Shown: positions 1 through 8,419 of the stretch, one piece after another
Position numbering within the stretch: the stretch's first letter is position 1
Layout: every line of letters starts with the position of its first letter
Assembly: GCA_027492035.1 (NCBI GenBank)
Contig: JAOZFT010000004.1
Coordinates: 186,001-250,000 of the forward strand
Source: Thermoproteota archaeon
GTDB lineage: Archaea > Korarchaeota > JAOZGF01 > JAOZFZ01
DNA: 64,000 nt
Reading direction: 5' to 3'
Program-made: the position numbers and the translations under genes
Notes under the pieces: model-generated
The model's database searches: none
Told to the model about the DNA's origin: nothing
The model's input: only the letters and a program-made list of their open reading frames with translations

Positions 1-1332
1 TTCCCTTATTTTAGTGTTTAGTTTATCTATTTCTGACTTAGTTACTTTATGGCCGCAAACTAGGCATTCAGTTTCATTTGTTTTCTGTAACTCGTTTGTT
101 AGAGTAGATAGTATCTTATTTACTGCCTTAACTTCTTTTTCTTTTACTTCCAGAGTTGAAAGTTCTTGCTCTATTTTCTTAATTCTTTTCTCTATTTCGG
201 GGAGGGAACCATACTTCATTGATAATTTTTCAGCTTCCTTCCTTAGAGATTCAGCTATTACCCTTTTCTTGGTTAAGTTATCAATTTCTCCTCTCTTCTT
301 TTCAGCTTCTAAAGTTAATTCTTTTATGTTCCTTTCCAGTAACATCTTTTCCTCTTCAAATTCCCTTATTTTTTTATGTATTACTTCCAGTTGAAAGGGC
401 CCCGAAGAAAATGCGTTTTCATTTATTGGTGTTAAATTGATTTCATGAAACCCAGAACAAAGTTCTCTCGTTTCTTTTATCAAGTTATCTCTTTCAGAAA
501 CTAAGTTTTCAATGTTTTTCCCACCCAAGTGTAGCAGAATTTCTTCTTTCCTGACTTCAAGGTTGGTTTTTTCCCTTATTAGACTAAAGTACTCTCCTTT
601 ATCTTTTTCTATTTCTTCTTTCTTTTGCAGCAAAGTATTGCAAATTTTTTGCAGTTCCCTTTCTTCAGCCGCCAGCTCTTCTTCCTTTTTTAAGAGGTTT
701 TTTAATGTTTCTTTCTTTCCGGGTAAAGATTTTACTTCTGGATAGGTAGTAACCAATTCGTTTATTTTTTGTTTAAGCTTTTCAAGTTCGTTCTTCACCG
801 TTTTTACTGGAAAAGACTTGTAAAGGTTTTCTAATTCTGAAATCCCCATTAAGCGATCCATGATAATTGTCCGCTCAGAATCAGAACCGAAAATTAACGT
901 TTGCAGCTCATGGTTCCTCACCAGCACATGTTTTGAGAATTCATCTGGAGTTATTTGAACTATGGCGCCTATCTTTTTCTCCACGTTTTTCTTGATTTCT
1001 TTACCTTTAAGAATTAATTTTGTCCTTAATGGGTTCCTTAATTTTTTTGTTCTAAGGATTTCAAGAACTGTTCCCTCCTCGCTAAAAAGTTCAAGTTCTA
1101 CATCCATTTCCGTAGAGCCACTGAGCATCAGGTCATCCACCTTCATTTCTCTTAGTTTCCTGGTTTCGTATGTATCCCCGAAAAGGGCAAATTCAATAGC
1201 GTCAAAAATAGTTGTTTTTCCTGCACCTGTTCTACCGTACAATAGAATTAAGCCAGGGCTGAGATTAATTACAGTTTTATTTTTAAAAGATTTAAAGTTC
1301 CCGATTGCTATTTTCTTTATGGTGTAAGCCAT
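1..1332 (-). CDS. rad50: Rad50/SbcC-like ATPase, N-terminal half (cut by left edge)
   Basis: This open frame starts at ATG 1332 and runs off the left edge without a stop, about 444 codons. The N-terminus has an ABC/SMC Walker A (GRTGAGKTT, about residues 32-40) followed by FDAIEFALFGD. A long charged coiled coil follows and ends in a CLVCG motif near residue 420, which matches the Rad50 zinc hook (CxxC) at the expected mid-protein position. Rad50 with Mre11 resects double-strand breaks; Mre11, HerA and NurA usually sit in the same operon, and none is upstream here, so they may lie beyond the left edge. The hook favours Rad50 over SMC or SbcC without a hook. A 53-residue ORF lies 8 nt upstream. 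Confidence 0.85.
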   Translation of the reverse strand, partial: MAYTIKKIAIGNFKSFKNKTVINLSPGLILLYGRTGAGKTTIFDAIEFALFGDTYETRKLREMKVDDLMLSGSTEMDVELELFSEEGTVLEILRTKKLRNPLRTKLILKGKEIKKNVEKKIGAIVQITPDEFSKHVLVRNHELQTLIFGSDSERTIIMDRLMGISELENLYKSFPVKTVKNELEKLKQKINELVTTYPEVKSLPGKKETLKNLLKKEEELAAEERELQKICNTLLQKKEEIEKDKGEYFSLIREKTNLEVRKEEILLHLGGKNIENLVSERDNLIKETRELCSGFHEINLTPINENAFSSGPFQLEVIHKKIREFEEEKMLLERNIKELTLEAEKKRGEIDNLTKKRVIAESLRKEAEKLSMKYGSLPEIEKRIKKIEQELSTLEVKEKEVKAVNKILSTLTNELQKTNETECLVCGHKVTKSEIDKLNTKIRE

Positions 1333-1340
1333 GTAAACAC

Positions 1341-1502
1341 CTATTTTGAAAGCTTCGTTAATATTTCCTTTATTTCTTCCTCGACTCCACTAACTCCCTT
1401 ACGTAAGTAGATCTCGAAAAGTTTAAAAGCCAAGTCACGTGTATGCTTATTCTCCTTAAAATATTCGTTTAATAATTTTTTTACCTCCTCTTTTACACTC
1501 AT
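1341..1502 (-). CDS. Small helical protein, 53 aa, upstream of rad50
   Basis: ATG at 1502 reads 53 codons to TAG at 1341, then 8 nt separate it from the rad50-like start, so the two are almost certainly cotranscribed. The product is very charged (Lys/Glu rich: MSVKEEVKKLLNEY...) and predicted helical, with no cysteines and no signal peptide. I do not recognise a family. It diverges from the NMN adenylyltransferase gene at 1547, so the 44 nt between must hold both promoters. Function unknown; a small partner of the Mre11-Rad50 complex is only a guess from position. Confidence 0.55.
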   Translation of the reverse strand: MSVKEEVKKLLNEYFKENKHTRDLAFKLFEIYLRKGVSGVEEEIKEILTKLSK

Positions 1503-1546
1503 AACTTTCTTACCTGCAGAAAATTGTTTTTTGGTTTAAGTGAGAA

Positions 1547-2086
1547 GTGATGACTGAGAGAGGATTGTTTGTGGGAAGATTTCAACCTTTTCATTTAGGC
1601 CACAGTTTTGCCATTAAATATATTTTAGAGAAAGTTAATAATTTAATAGTTTTGGTGGGTAGCGCCCAGTTTAGCTATACATGGAGAAATCCTTTCACTG
1701 CTGGAGAAAGAATTGAAATGATTTACAGGTCTTTAGATAAACATGATTTAGAGAAAGTGTTAATTATTCCGGTTGACGATACCTATGAGAGAAATTATAT
1801 CTGGGTTAGACATGTAGAAAACTACACGCCTAAATTTAGTGTTGTGTTTTCAAACGATTTTTTAACAAGAAGACTTTTCTTGGACGCGGGGTATAGTGTT
1901 TTAAATGTACCTTTTTACAACAGGAAAGAAGTTTCAGGGACAAGGATAAGGCAACTTATGGCTGAGGAGAAAGAATGGAAAAATTTAGTTCCTAATGGAA
2001 GTAGAGAAGTTATTGAGGAAATAGGGGGAGAAAAGAGAGTAAGAATGATTTTTCAATCACGTAGAATTGAGAATTTTTCCTATTAA
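1547..2086 (+). CDS. Nicotinamide-nucleotide adenylyltransferase
   Basis: Transfers AMP from ATP to nicotinamide mononucleotide to make NAD in the cytosol. The 179-residue length is typical of archaeal NMNAT. The nucleotidyltransferase motif GRFQPFHLGH is at residues 10-19 and the second motif VSGTRIR at about 129-135. It starts with GTG directly followed by ATG (1547/1550); either could initiate. NAD kinase, the next enzyme towards NADP, is also in the window at 11486 but not linked. It diverges from the rad50 operon and ends 167 nt before the next gene. Confidence 0.93.
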   Translation: MMTERGLFVGRFQPFHLGHSFAIKYILEKVNNLIVLVGSAQFSYTWRNPFTAGERIEMIYRSLDKHDLEKVLIIPVDDTYERNYIWVRHVENYTPKFSVVFSNDFLTRRLFLDAGYSVLNVPFYNRKEVSGTRIRQLMAEEKEWKNLVPNGSREVIEEIGGEKRVRMIFQSRRIENFSY

Positions 2087-2253
2087 CAGATTTCCTTGTT
2101 TAGCAAAGAGTTTTCGCAGTAGAAAAGGAGAATAGTTGGTTTTAGGATGTAATACATTTTTTGCAACCTTATTTATAAAAGAAAGGAAACTTTAAAATGT
2201 CAATGGAGTTAATGAAATTTTCTTGCGAATTAAGGTTTTAACTGGGGATATAA

Positions 2254-2532
2254 TTGCTTTTGAAATGTCGAAAATGTAAAAAAATTTTTAAAGAGGAAGA
2301 ACTGAAACTAGAGGGGAATCAATATATTTGCCCTAATTGTGGCTATAATTTATTCAGTGTAGTGAGGCTGCTTGATACAGTTAAAAGGTTGCAAGGTACT
2401 GTGGAGGAGAGAGAACCCTTAGAAGAAGCATTCAAAGAATTCGAATTTGAAAACATTAAAGAAGATAAAGAATTAAGTGGTTCAAAGAGGGAAAAAGCTA
2501 AGGCTAGGGAAGAAGAACTTCCTTTACTTTAA
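2254..2532 (+). CDS. Zinc-ribbon protein, 92 aa, unknown function
   Basis: A short protein with one rubredoxin-like zinc ribbon: CRKC at residues 5-8 and CPNC at 26-29. The rest is a Lys/Glu-rich tail without recognisable domain. Start is TTG at 2254, preceded by GGGGAT at a normal distance; a TATA-like TTATTTATAAAAG lies near 2168-2180. Its 3' end is convergent with the next gene, only 5 nt away. Conserved small zinc-ribbon proteins of this kind are common in archaea and mostly uncharacterised; nucleic-acid binding is a guess. Confidence 0.7.
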   Translation: MLLKCRKCKKIFKEEELKLEGNQYICPNCGYNLFSVVRLLDTVKRLQGTVEEREPLEEAFKEFEFENIKEDKELSGSKREKAKAREEELPLL

Positions 2533-2537
2533 AAACT

Positions 2538-2819
2538 TTAATCCAGAAGCCCTGCTAAACCTTCTGTTTCCTTTTCTCTTTCTCTTTCGATTTTTTCTAT
2601 AACCAATTTAGCTGTTTCTTCATCAACACTCTTTAACTTAGGCATTTCTTTCTCTATTTCCTTCATTTTTTCTTCTGAAGCATCAACTAAAATAAAATAC
2701 CCTATTTCTTCAAAATCATTTTTCAAGTTGGTAGCAGGAATGAAGTCAAAGCCTATTCTTTTTAGTAAATCATTCCTTTCCAGATATTCTAAGTCTTTAA
2801 CAAAATAAATTTTTCTCAT
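2538..2819 (-). CDS. Conserved hypothetical protein, 93 aa
   Basis: I do not recognise this family. It is soluble, with an alternating pattern (YFVKDLEYLERNDLLKRIGFDFIPATNL) and a Lys/Glu-rich helical C-terminus; no cysteines, no membrane segment. ATG at 2819 is the natural start. It is convergent with the zinc-ribbon gene. Its upstream region holds a perfect 18-bp palindrome (2865-2882), which could act as an operator for this gene. Confidence 0.6.
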   Translation of the reverse strand: MRKIYFVKDLEYLERNDLLKRIGFDFIPATNLKNDFEEIGYFILVDASEEKMKEIEKEMPKLKSVDEETAKLVIEKIEREREKETEGLAGLLD

Positions 2820-2864
2820 TTTCTTCTTACCTTACTCCCTACTAATTTTATTCAGTGTTGCTTC

Positions 2865-2882
2865 AATTTGACGCGTCAAATT
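2865..2882. promoter_or_regulatory. 18-bp perfect palindrome, possible operator
   Basis: AATTTGACGCGTCAAATT is a perfect palindrome with a GACGCGTC core, GC-rich against a very AT-rich surround. It lies about 46 nt upstream of the minus-strand gene at 2538-2819 and 130 nt upstream of the plus-strand gene at 3014, in the only sizeable divergent intergenic region there. A dimeric repressor site is the simplest reading. No copy was noticed elsewhere in the window by eye. Confidence 0.4.
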
Positions 2883-3013
2883 TAAAGTGCAGTTAAGTAA
2901 TAGTGAGCATAGGATGATATAAAAGTATTTAAAAAAGGAAAGGTATTTAAAAAGTTAAAATTTTACCGCAAATTAAATATGGTGAAAGAGAAAATTTAAA
3001 CATTTAACAAGAA

Positions 3014-3355
3014 GTGGTTGAAGTGAGGAGGCGAAGACAGAGAACAACTGTGAGCTTTTTTTTAAGTGAAGCACTTTATGGAGTCGCTTTAAGCTTAATT
3101 ACGATAGCGACATCCTTTTTGATTTCTGAGTTCGGTGTATGGGTTTTTACTCAATGGTTATTTACAAGAGATGCTTTACTTTACATTTTCTTAATTTTGA
3201 ACTTTACAATTTCTGGGACGATAATTTTCGTCCCATTCTATAACAAAAGATTTGTACAAGCTATTGTTGCAGTACTATTTACTACATTTTTTTGGTTTTT
3301 GCTCTTTCAGTTTTACGGCTTTCACCCTGTGGACACCTTGCTAGGTTTAATATAG
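3014..3355 (+). CDS. Small membrane protein, 113 aa, unknown
   Basis: It has a basic N-terminus (VEVRRRRQRTT) followed by about three hydrophobic segments: roughly residues 16-40, 55-75 and 83-105. It could be an inner-membrane protein with a cytoplasmic basic tail. The start is GTG at 3014; an internal GTG (AGTGAGGAGG context) is an alternative. It lies just before tRNA-Glu and, past that, faces the membrane-anchored HerA/VirB4 ATPase. A role with that ATPase is possible from position only. No family recognised. Confidence 0.6.
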   Translation: MVEVRRRRQRTTVSFFLSEALYGVALSLITIATSFLISEFGVWVFTQWLFTRDALLYIFLILNFTISGTIIFVPFYNKRFVQAIVAVLFTTFFWFLLFQFYGFHPVDTLLGLI

Positions 3356-3364
3356 TCCCAGAAA

Positions 3365-3439
3365 GCCCCGGTGGTGTAGCCCGGTTAAGCATAATGGCCT
3401 CTCGAGCCATTGACGCGGGTTCAAATCCCGCCCGGGGCA
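3365..3439 (+). tRNA. tRNA-Glu (CTC)
   Basis: An intronless cloverleaf. Acceptor GCCCCGG pairs with CCGGGGC, the anticodon arm is ATGGC-CTCTCGA-GCCAT (anticodon CTC, U33 present), and the T-arm is GCGGG-TTCAAAT-CCCGC. Discriminator is A and CCA is not encoded. It follows the 113-aa membrane protein by 9 nt. Confidence 0.95.
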
Positions 3440-3518
3440 TTATTTCTTACTTATAGAAGGTTCAGCTTAATGACAATACTTAAAATAATTTGGTTTATGC
3501 ATGTTATAAAGTTTTTAC

Positions 3519-6191
3519 TTAGAGCTTTAAGGCTTGTTCAAGAAACTCTAGTATTTCTTTCCGTTGAGAAGCAAAGAATAGCACTGAATTATTAGTTTTG
3601 AACGGAATTTTGAGCAAGTTTTCTTTATATGGTGGCTGCGTTATCGAAAGATCCCTTAGTAATACCAGGATTTTTATCCTTGTTCCATCGTCAATTATCT
3701 CTTTTAGATTACTTTCACTTAGAGAAGCGTTGAGGGAAGTTGGTGCAATGAATTCAACCTCTACCTTCCCATCGATCAAGAGTCCGTTTCCCTTTAATTC
3801 AATTGGTACAGCGTTTTCAAAACAGAAATCAAAAAGGTAATCTGTGACCATTTGTTTCAACAACTTTCCCTTATTGAGCAAAGTGGCAACTTCCATTGTT
3901 GATCCGTCAACGCAGACTTTCCATATTTTAACGGCGCTATCGGTTTCAATTAATTGTGTTATTATGTTTAGGGGGAGGCCTATAATATCGCGTAACTCTT
4001 TTAAAGTAAAGTATTTATATCTTTGGATTATTTGGAGGATTTCTTTTTTCACTGCCTGCCTAAAACCATGTTTTCCTTTATTTTTCAACAAGTTTAAGTA
4101 TTTTCTCAGTTCTAAATTGGAGACGGGTTCCCAATTTTTATTTCCTATAGTTTTTATTAGGAAGGGCTCATTGTAAGTAGGAGAAAAAAGAACCGCTTCG
4201 AACTTACCTAATTTAGGAAATATTTCCTTTTGAGTTTCATCTAAACCCATATTGTTAGCCATTATTGCTTTGTCTTTGTTGTCTACTGTCCTGAAACAAA
4301 TTTTGGTAGAAGTGTTTCTAATTACGTAACTACTTAGTATTGTGGGGGAAGGAGAAATGAATAACATCCCCACCCCTACTTTACGCAAATAATCCACTGC
4401 CTTCAATACTGCACTAGATTCATTACCGTTCTCAGGAACAATTACCTGCGCCTCATCCATTACAACAAGAAGTTTGAAGTTGTTCGAGATTTCTTCTGGT
4501 TTGTAATAGTGTTCAAAAACCTTTTTAAGAATAATAGCGGCGATTACTTGTTTCGAATTTCTATTAACTAATTTAGAGAAATCGAAACTGACAAGTCCGT
4601 ATTCGTCAAGGTAGTTAAAGAGATCTATCTCCCTTTCTGTATTGAGCACTTCACCTAGTTCTCCCTTCACTAAGAGATGCAGTCTCCTTATTAAGGCGTT
4701 TTTAATTTGTACAGAGGCACTATCCTCTGGCTCATATTCTAAAAGGAGATTGAGAAGTTTTCTAAATGAAACTTCATGTTTATTTTCCCTATAAAGTTTT
4801 TCAAGTAGTATTCTTAAAAATTCAGAGGTGGGTTCCGATAACTTGAGCTCTTCCGAAAGGAAGGAATGAACCCAATTGATGTGTTCATTTAAGTTATTTC
4901 CCTTGAAATTTAGGATGTTCAGGGTTAAGGGAACTTCTTCATCATTTACAACAAAGATAAAACCTAAATTTTTCATTATGACTGACCTGTACTCGCCGCT
5001 TTGATCAAGCACGATCACTTTGATTTTTAATTCGTTAAAAAGATTGTTTATGATGTTTTTAGCCAACGTGCTTTTACCGAACCCTGTACAACCTGTAATT
5101 AAGCACCTGGCTAGTAAGTCATGAATTGATAAATAAATTGGAAAGTGCCCCCTTCCTTTATAAAGAGAATAACCTATCGATATACTATTTACGGGTTTTT
5201 TGGGTGTAGGAAGAGGAAAAACATCTTCTTCCATTATTTTTATCCCTGAGGAGCTAGGAGGTAAAGGAAATAGAAGAGATGCTTCAGGAAGGGTAAGGTT
5301 CAGTAACTTTTTTCTTGGTACACGAAAAAAAAGTTCTTTCCAGGCCAGTAAAAGCTCTTTACCTTTGAGTTCTTCGAGTTTGATGCCAGGCAGCATAGCT
5401 TCAAACACGCTCCTAACCACTTTAAGCTTTTTGTCCATTTCAATTAACTGTCTTGAAAGAGTTTGCTCCTCACAAATGTTTTGTAATACTATAAAGAGAG
5501 ATGTTTCAACGAACCCTTTTGATAGACCTGTTTTTAGTCTAATAGCTTCGGTTAATTCTTTGTCTTCAGGTGGAAGCTGCGAAGTTAGATCCTCCTTTTT
5601 AGATATGGCTATATGATTTTCTAAATTCTTTAACTCGCGTAGCGCCCTCCCTTTTAGTTCTTTTGCGTTAGTGACAGGTCTTGCAAATAGGGAATAGGTA
5701 CAAGGTATTTCTAGCTCTTGAATCCTTGAGAGAGCATCTTGCAATCTTGAGAAGAAATTTATGAAGTTCATTACCTTTTGAGTCAAGTATGCACCATTTT
5801 TTTCTTCTAAAAGAGGAAACTTTGGTCTTTCAACCATATTTAGTATAGAATAAATCACAATTTTATTGTTTATACGCATTAAAAGGAAAGTGTTTAATGT
5901 TCTGATGTTAAGATTCAAATTTTCGTTGTTTTTAGAATACTTTAGTAAAATATTTCTTTCGGTGGTTAAGGTTATTACTTTCCCTTTCTTAAAATAAAGA
6001 AGGAAAAAAATACCCGCTACCATACTTGAAAATAAGATACATAACTTATAGTTCCTTTGCATAAACAGGGCGATGGCGATAGCTAGGGTGGCTAGGTCGC
6101 TAAAGTTAGCTATTACAAGTATAAAGATGAGTAAAATGATTAAGAAGTTAATTAGCCGTTCAGAGGTTCCGTAACCAAGTACCTCTCTCAT
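3519..6191 (-). CDS. Membrane-anchored HerA/VirB4-type ATPase (CedB-like)
   Basis: An 890-residue protein. The N-terminus has two or three hydrophobic segments (about 13-30, 33-44, 50-67), then a mixed region, then a FtsK/HerA-superfamily ATPase: Walker A GCTGFGKST near residue 370, Walker B LLVVMDEAQ near 580, followed by a sensor-like LFISPSPTILS. A winged-helix-like segment follows (TLKELRDIIGLPLNIITQLI), then a C-terminal domain of unknown fold. Soluble HerA (about 500 aa, with NurA) lacks the membrane anchor. Membrane-bound VirB4/HerA proteins such as CedB import or transfer DNA in some archaea, so DNA translocation at the membrane is likely. No CedA-like partner was identified with confidence. 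Confidence 0.75.
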   Translation of the reverse strand: MREVLGYGTSERLINFLIILLIFILVIANFSDLATLAIAIALFMQRNYKLCILFSSMVAGIFFLLYFKKGKVITLTTERNILLKYSKNNENLNLNIRTLNTFLLMRINNKIVIYSILNMVERPKFPLLEEKNGAYLTQKVMNFINFFSRLQDALSRIQELEIPCTYSLFARPVTNAKELKGRALRELKNLENHIAISKKEDLTSQLPPEDKELTEAIRLKTGLSKGFVETSLFIVLQNICEEQTLSRQLIEMDKKLKVVRSVFEAMLPGIKLEELKGKELLLAWKELFFRVPRKKLLNLTLPEASLLFPLPPSSSGIKIMEEDVFPLPTPKKPVNSISIGYSLYKGRGHFPIYLSIHDLLARCLITGCTGFGKSTLAKNIINNLFNELKIKVIVLDQSGEYRSVIMKNLGFIFVVNDEEVPLTLNILNFKGNNLNEHINWVHSFLSEELKLSEPTSEFLRILLEKLYRENKHEVSFRKLLNLLLEYEPEDSASVQIKNALIRRLHLLVKGELGEVLNTEREIDLFNYLDEYGLVSFDFSKLVNRNSKQVIAAIILKKVFEHYYKPEEISNNFKLLVVMDEAQVIVPENGNESSAVLKAVDYLRKVGVGMLFISPSPTILSSYVIRNTSTKICFRTVDNKDKAIMANNMGLDETQKEIFPKLGKFEAVLFSPTYNEPFLIKTIGNKNWEPVSNLELRKYLNLLKNKGKHGFRQAVKKEILQIIQRYKYFTLKELRDIIGLPLNIITQLIETDSAVKIWKVCVDGSTMEVATLLNKGKLLKQMVTDYLFDFCFENAVPIELKGNGLLIDGKVEVEFIAPTSLNASLSESNLKEIIDDGTRIKILVLLRDLSITQPPYKENLLKIPFKTNNSVLFFASQRKEILEFLEQALKL

Positions 6192-6334
6192 TTCATGAAA
6201 ACCGTTAGAGGCTCTCTTTATGTTTTTAATGAAAGAAAAGTGCAGAAGCTTGGCTAGGTAAAATGTTTTGTAACATTAAAAAGTATTCTAAAAACTTTTT
6301 TACAGAGCTATGAAAAAAGGGGAGGGAGAGAGGC

Positions 6335-7180
6335 TTAAATATATTCAACAATTCGCTGTGTAATTTCCCTATACTCTTCAACAGAAACTTGAAATGGTCT
6401 TTTTTCCATCACTCCAAGTTGAGATAAAACATTTTCTAAAATTTCTTTTGAAATATTAAAGCTTCGAAGCTTTTCTTGTAAAGTGTTAACTGAATTCCTA
6501 ATTTTTTTATTTCGATTACTGAAAAAGGCAGAAGTAATAGCTGTTAAGGTTTTTTCCTCAAGGTGGGTAAGAATTTTAGGTTTAGGCTCTAGTTTAAGAA
6601 GCAAGGAATCCACCTTTGGAACCGGCCAGAAGCAGTTTTTCGGGACTTCCATAAGTTTTATGATACACGACTTCAAACGGGCATGAACCGTTAACCTACC
6701 ATATTTTTTATTACCTATCTCCGCAACCAATCTCTCACCGAATTCTTTTTGAAAAGTTAAAATGGCTAATTTAAACTCTTGATTGAGCAAGTGAAAGAGA
6801 AATTTGGAAGAAATAGAGTAAGGAACGTTAGAAATAACTTTGCAAGAAGACGGAAAATTGAAACGAAGCACATCCTTTTTAATTATTTTTACTTTGGAAT
6901 TGCTGGAAAAAATTTTTTTTAAAAGGTAGACAAATCTCTCATCCTTTTCAATTAGAATTACTTCTTTTGCTAGAGGTAAAATCTTGCGAGATAAAACTCC
7001 TAATCCAGCTCCTACATCCACTACTATATCAGATTCTTTTATTTCAGCTTCCTGAATCATTTTATCCATTAAAGAAGAACAAACCATAAAATGTTGAGAT
7101 AATCTTTTTAAAGGCTTGATGTGGTACGTAGCCATCGTATCTTTTATAAAATCGATTATAAGCCTGTCAGGATCGTCCAT
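6335..7180 (-). CDS. rsmA: 16S rRNA dimethyladenosine transferase RsmA/KsgA
   Basis: Dimethylates two adjacent adenosines near the 3' end of 16S rRNA during small-subunit maturation. It shows the SAM-binding motif VVDVGAGLGVLSRKI (about residues 51-65) and the catalytic NVPY (about 118, NLPY in most homologues). At 281 residues it has normal length. The start at 7180 overlaps the DUF655 gene by 14 nt, with GGGGGA just upstream; ATG 7135 (ATYHIKPLKRL...) is an alternative and fits family alignments as well. It is the last gene of a conserved archaeal cluster eL21-rpoF-DUF655-rsmA. Confidence 0.93.
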   Translation of the reverse strand: MDDPDRLIIDFIKDTMATYHIKPLKRLSQHFMVCSSLMDKMIQEAEIKESDIVVDVGAGLGVLSRKILPLAKEVILIEKDERFVYLLKKIFSSNSKVKIIKKDVLRFNFPSSCKVISNVPYSISSKFLFHLLNQEFKLAILTFQKEFGERLVAEIGNKKYGRLTVHARLKSCIIKLMEVPKNCFWPVPKVDSLLLKLEPKPKILTHLEEKTLTAITSAFFSNRNKKIRNSVNTLQEKLRSFNISKEILENVLSQLGVMEKRPFQVSVEEYREITQRIVEYI

Positions 7181-7775
7181 TAATCCCCCTTCTTAATCCA
7201 AACCCATGTGTGAACAAGTAATATTTGCAGTTTCCTTTGAGTTCATCCATTATCCTTTTAATTATTATCTTTTCAGGTTTCTTCAAACGTGTCCGTTGAG
7301 AAAGATCTAAAAAACTTACGAAGGGCTTCTTTTTCCTTTCCTCCAAAATACTCCACATAAGTTTCTTTCCTATCCCGGGGAGAAGTTCAAGTTCATTTAA
7401 TCTTTTGGTCAAGGGCTTTGCTGAGTTGAAAAAATCAACAAACCTACTTTCTTGCTCCTTAACTATCATCTCCAAGGCCTTCTCTAACTGATCCTTGGCT
7501 TGTGTCGTAAGTCTTTCGAAAGGAATAACACCTTTAACAAATTTTATCTTCGACCTCACCCCTTTCCCAATGAAGAGCCTTTCTCCAACAGAAATAGGTA
7601 ATCCCTCTATAGCAACCAGCTCTAAAAGCAGAAAATAATCAACACCTAATGCTTGGACAAGCGGCCTGAACCTTTTGGGTTTATTAAAATCTTCGGGATG
7701 GCCATCTGGTAAGTAATCTAGCGCATACGCTTCATTTTCATAAAGTTTCTTAGCAACACGCCTCATTCGGTTCAC
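7167..7775 (-). CDS. DUF655 protein (HhH-containing, RNA-linked)
   Basis: A 202-residue archaeal protein of the DUF655 family. It has an N-terminal OB-like part (YALDYLPDGHPED) and a C-terminal helix-hairpin-helix segment (LELLPGIGKKLMWSILEERKKKPF, about 125-150). The exact function is not known; the constant neighbourhood of eL21, RpoF and RsmA argues for a role in RNA or ribosome metabolism. It follows rpoF by one base and overlaps rsmA, so translational coupling is likely. Confidence 0.85.
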   Translation of the reverse strand: MNRMRRVAKKLYENEAYALDYLPDGHPEDFNKPKRFRPLVQALGVDYFLLLELVAIEGLPISVGERLFIGKGVRSKIKFVKGVIPFERLTTQAKDQLEKALEMIVKEQESRFVDFFNSAKPLTKRLNELELLPGIGKKLMWSILEERKKKPFVSFLDLSQRTRLKKPEKIIIKRIMDELKGNCKYYLFTHGFGLRRGINGRS

Positions 7776-7776
7776 T

Positions 7777-8106
7777 TTATTCCTTCACATAACTAGTTAG
7801 TAAGTCAAGAATCTCTTTTAGTTTATTTTCATCGAAAACAAAATCCACTTTTTGCAGAATATTAATCAGTTCCGTTTTAGATGACGGTTTTGTATTTACT
7901 ATTTGAACTGAGATATTCCTGGGTAAGGAGTATTTTTCAGTTAAAGTGGCAATTATTTTCTTTGCGTCCTCAGCTTCGAACATAGAGAAGATGTTACAGT
8001 ATTCTAGAGTCAATTTTTGGAAATGTTTATATTCCTTTACACCCAGGTTCAGTAATAATTGTTTAACTTCAGGAATTGATATATCTTCCTCCTCTAAAAT
8101 TTCCAT
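7777..8106 (-). CDS. rpoF: RNA polymerase subunit F (Rpo4)
   Basis: Archaeal counterpart of eukaryotic Rpb4; with Rpo7 it forms the stalk of RNA polymerase. The sequence EEEDISIPEVKQLLL and the C-terminal HRDC-like helices match the family. I chose ATG 8106 (MEILEEEDISIPEV) because AAGGAGGGATGAA precedes it; an upstream in-frame ATG at 8136 would overlap eL21 and adds ten poorly conserved residues. Length 109 residues from this start. Confidence 0.88.
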   Translation of the reverse strand: MEILEEEDISIPEVKQLLLNLGVKEYKHFQKLTLEYCNIFSMFEAEDAKKIIATLTEKYSLPRNISVQIVNTKPSSKTELINILQKVDFVFDENKLKEILDLLTSYVKE

Positions 8107-8119
8107 TTCATCCCTCCTT

Positions 8120-8416
8120 CTAATCAGGAAAAGCACGAAGATGCTCAGGTCTAACTATGATTATCTTGTTTTTTCCGCCATCTTTCACTCTAACTAAGTA
8201 AGAGGACCCCCTTTCAGAAATTACTGAACCTAGTTTCCCATGGAAACGCGGATGAGGCATTCCTTTATGTACGGAAGGATTAATTTTTATAACCACTTTA
8301 TCCTCTGGTTTATACTCATGCAGAACCACGGAAGCTGGTATTAACCCCCTTTCCCTAACTTTTTTACTTAATTTTTTACGAGTTTTTCGCCTAGGGCCTT
8401 TACTTTTCTTAGTCAA
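8120..8416 (-). CDS. rpl21e: Ribosomal protein eL21
   Basis: A 98-residue large-subunit protein, basic N-terminus (KKSKGPRRKTRKKLSKKVRERG) followed by the SH3-like barrel with VHKGMPHPRFHGKLG, a hallmark of eL21. It sits between pus10 (3 nt gap) and rpoF in the standard archaeal order. Confidence 0.96.
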   Translation of the reverse strand: MTKKSKGPRRKTRKKLSKKVRERGLIPASVVLHEYKPEDKVVIKINPSVHKGMPHPRFHGKLGSVISERGSSYLVRVKDGGKNKIIIVRPEHLRAFPD

Positions 8417-8419
8417 CTC

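Noticed and set aside
14-1327. Plus-strand open frames at the left end (for example 962-1327)
   Set aside because: They are low-complexity shadows of the minus-strand Rad50-like gene, which runs off the edge.
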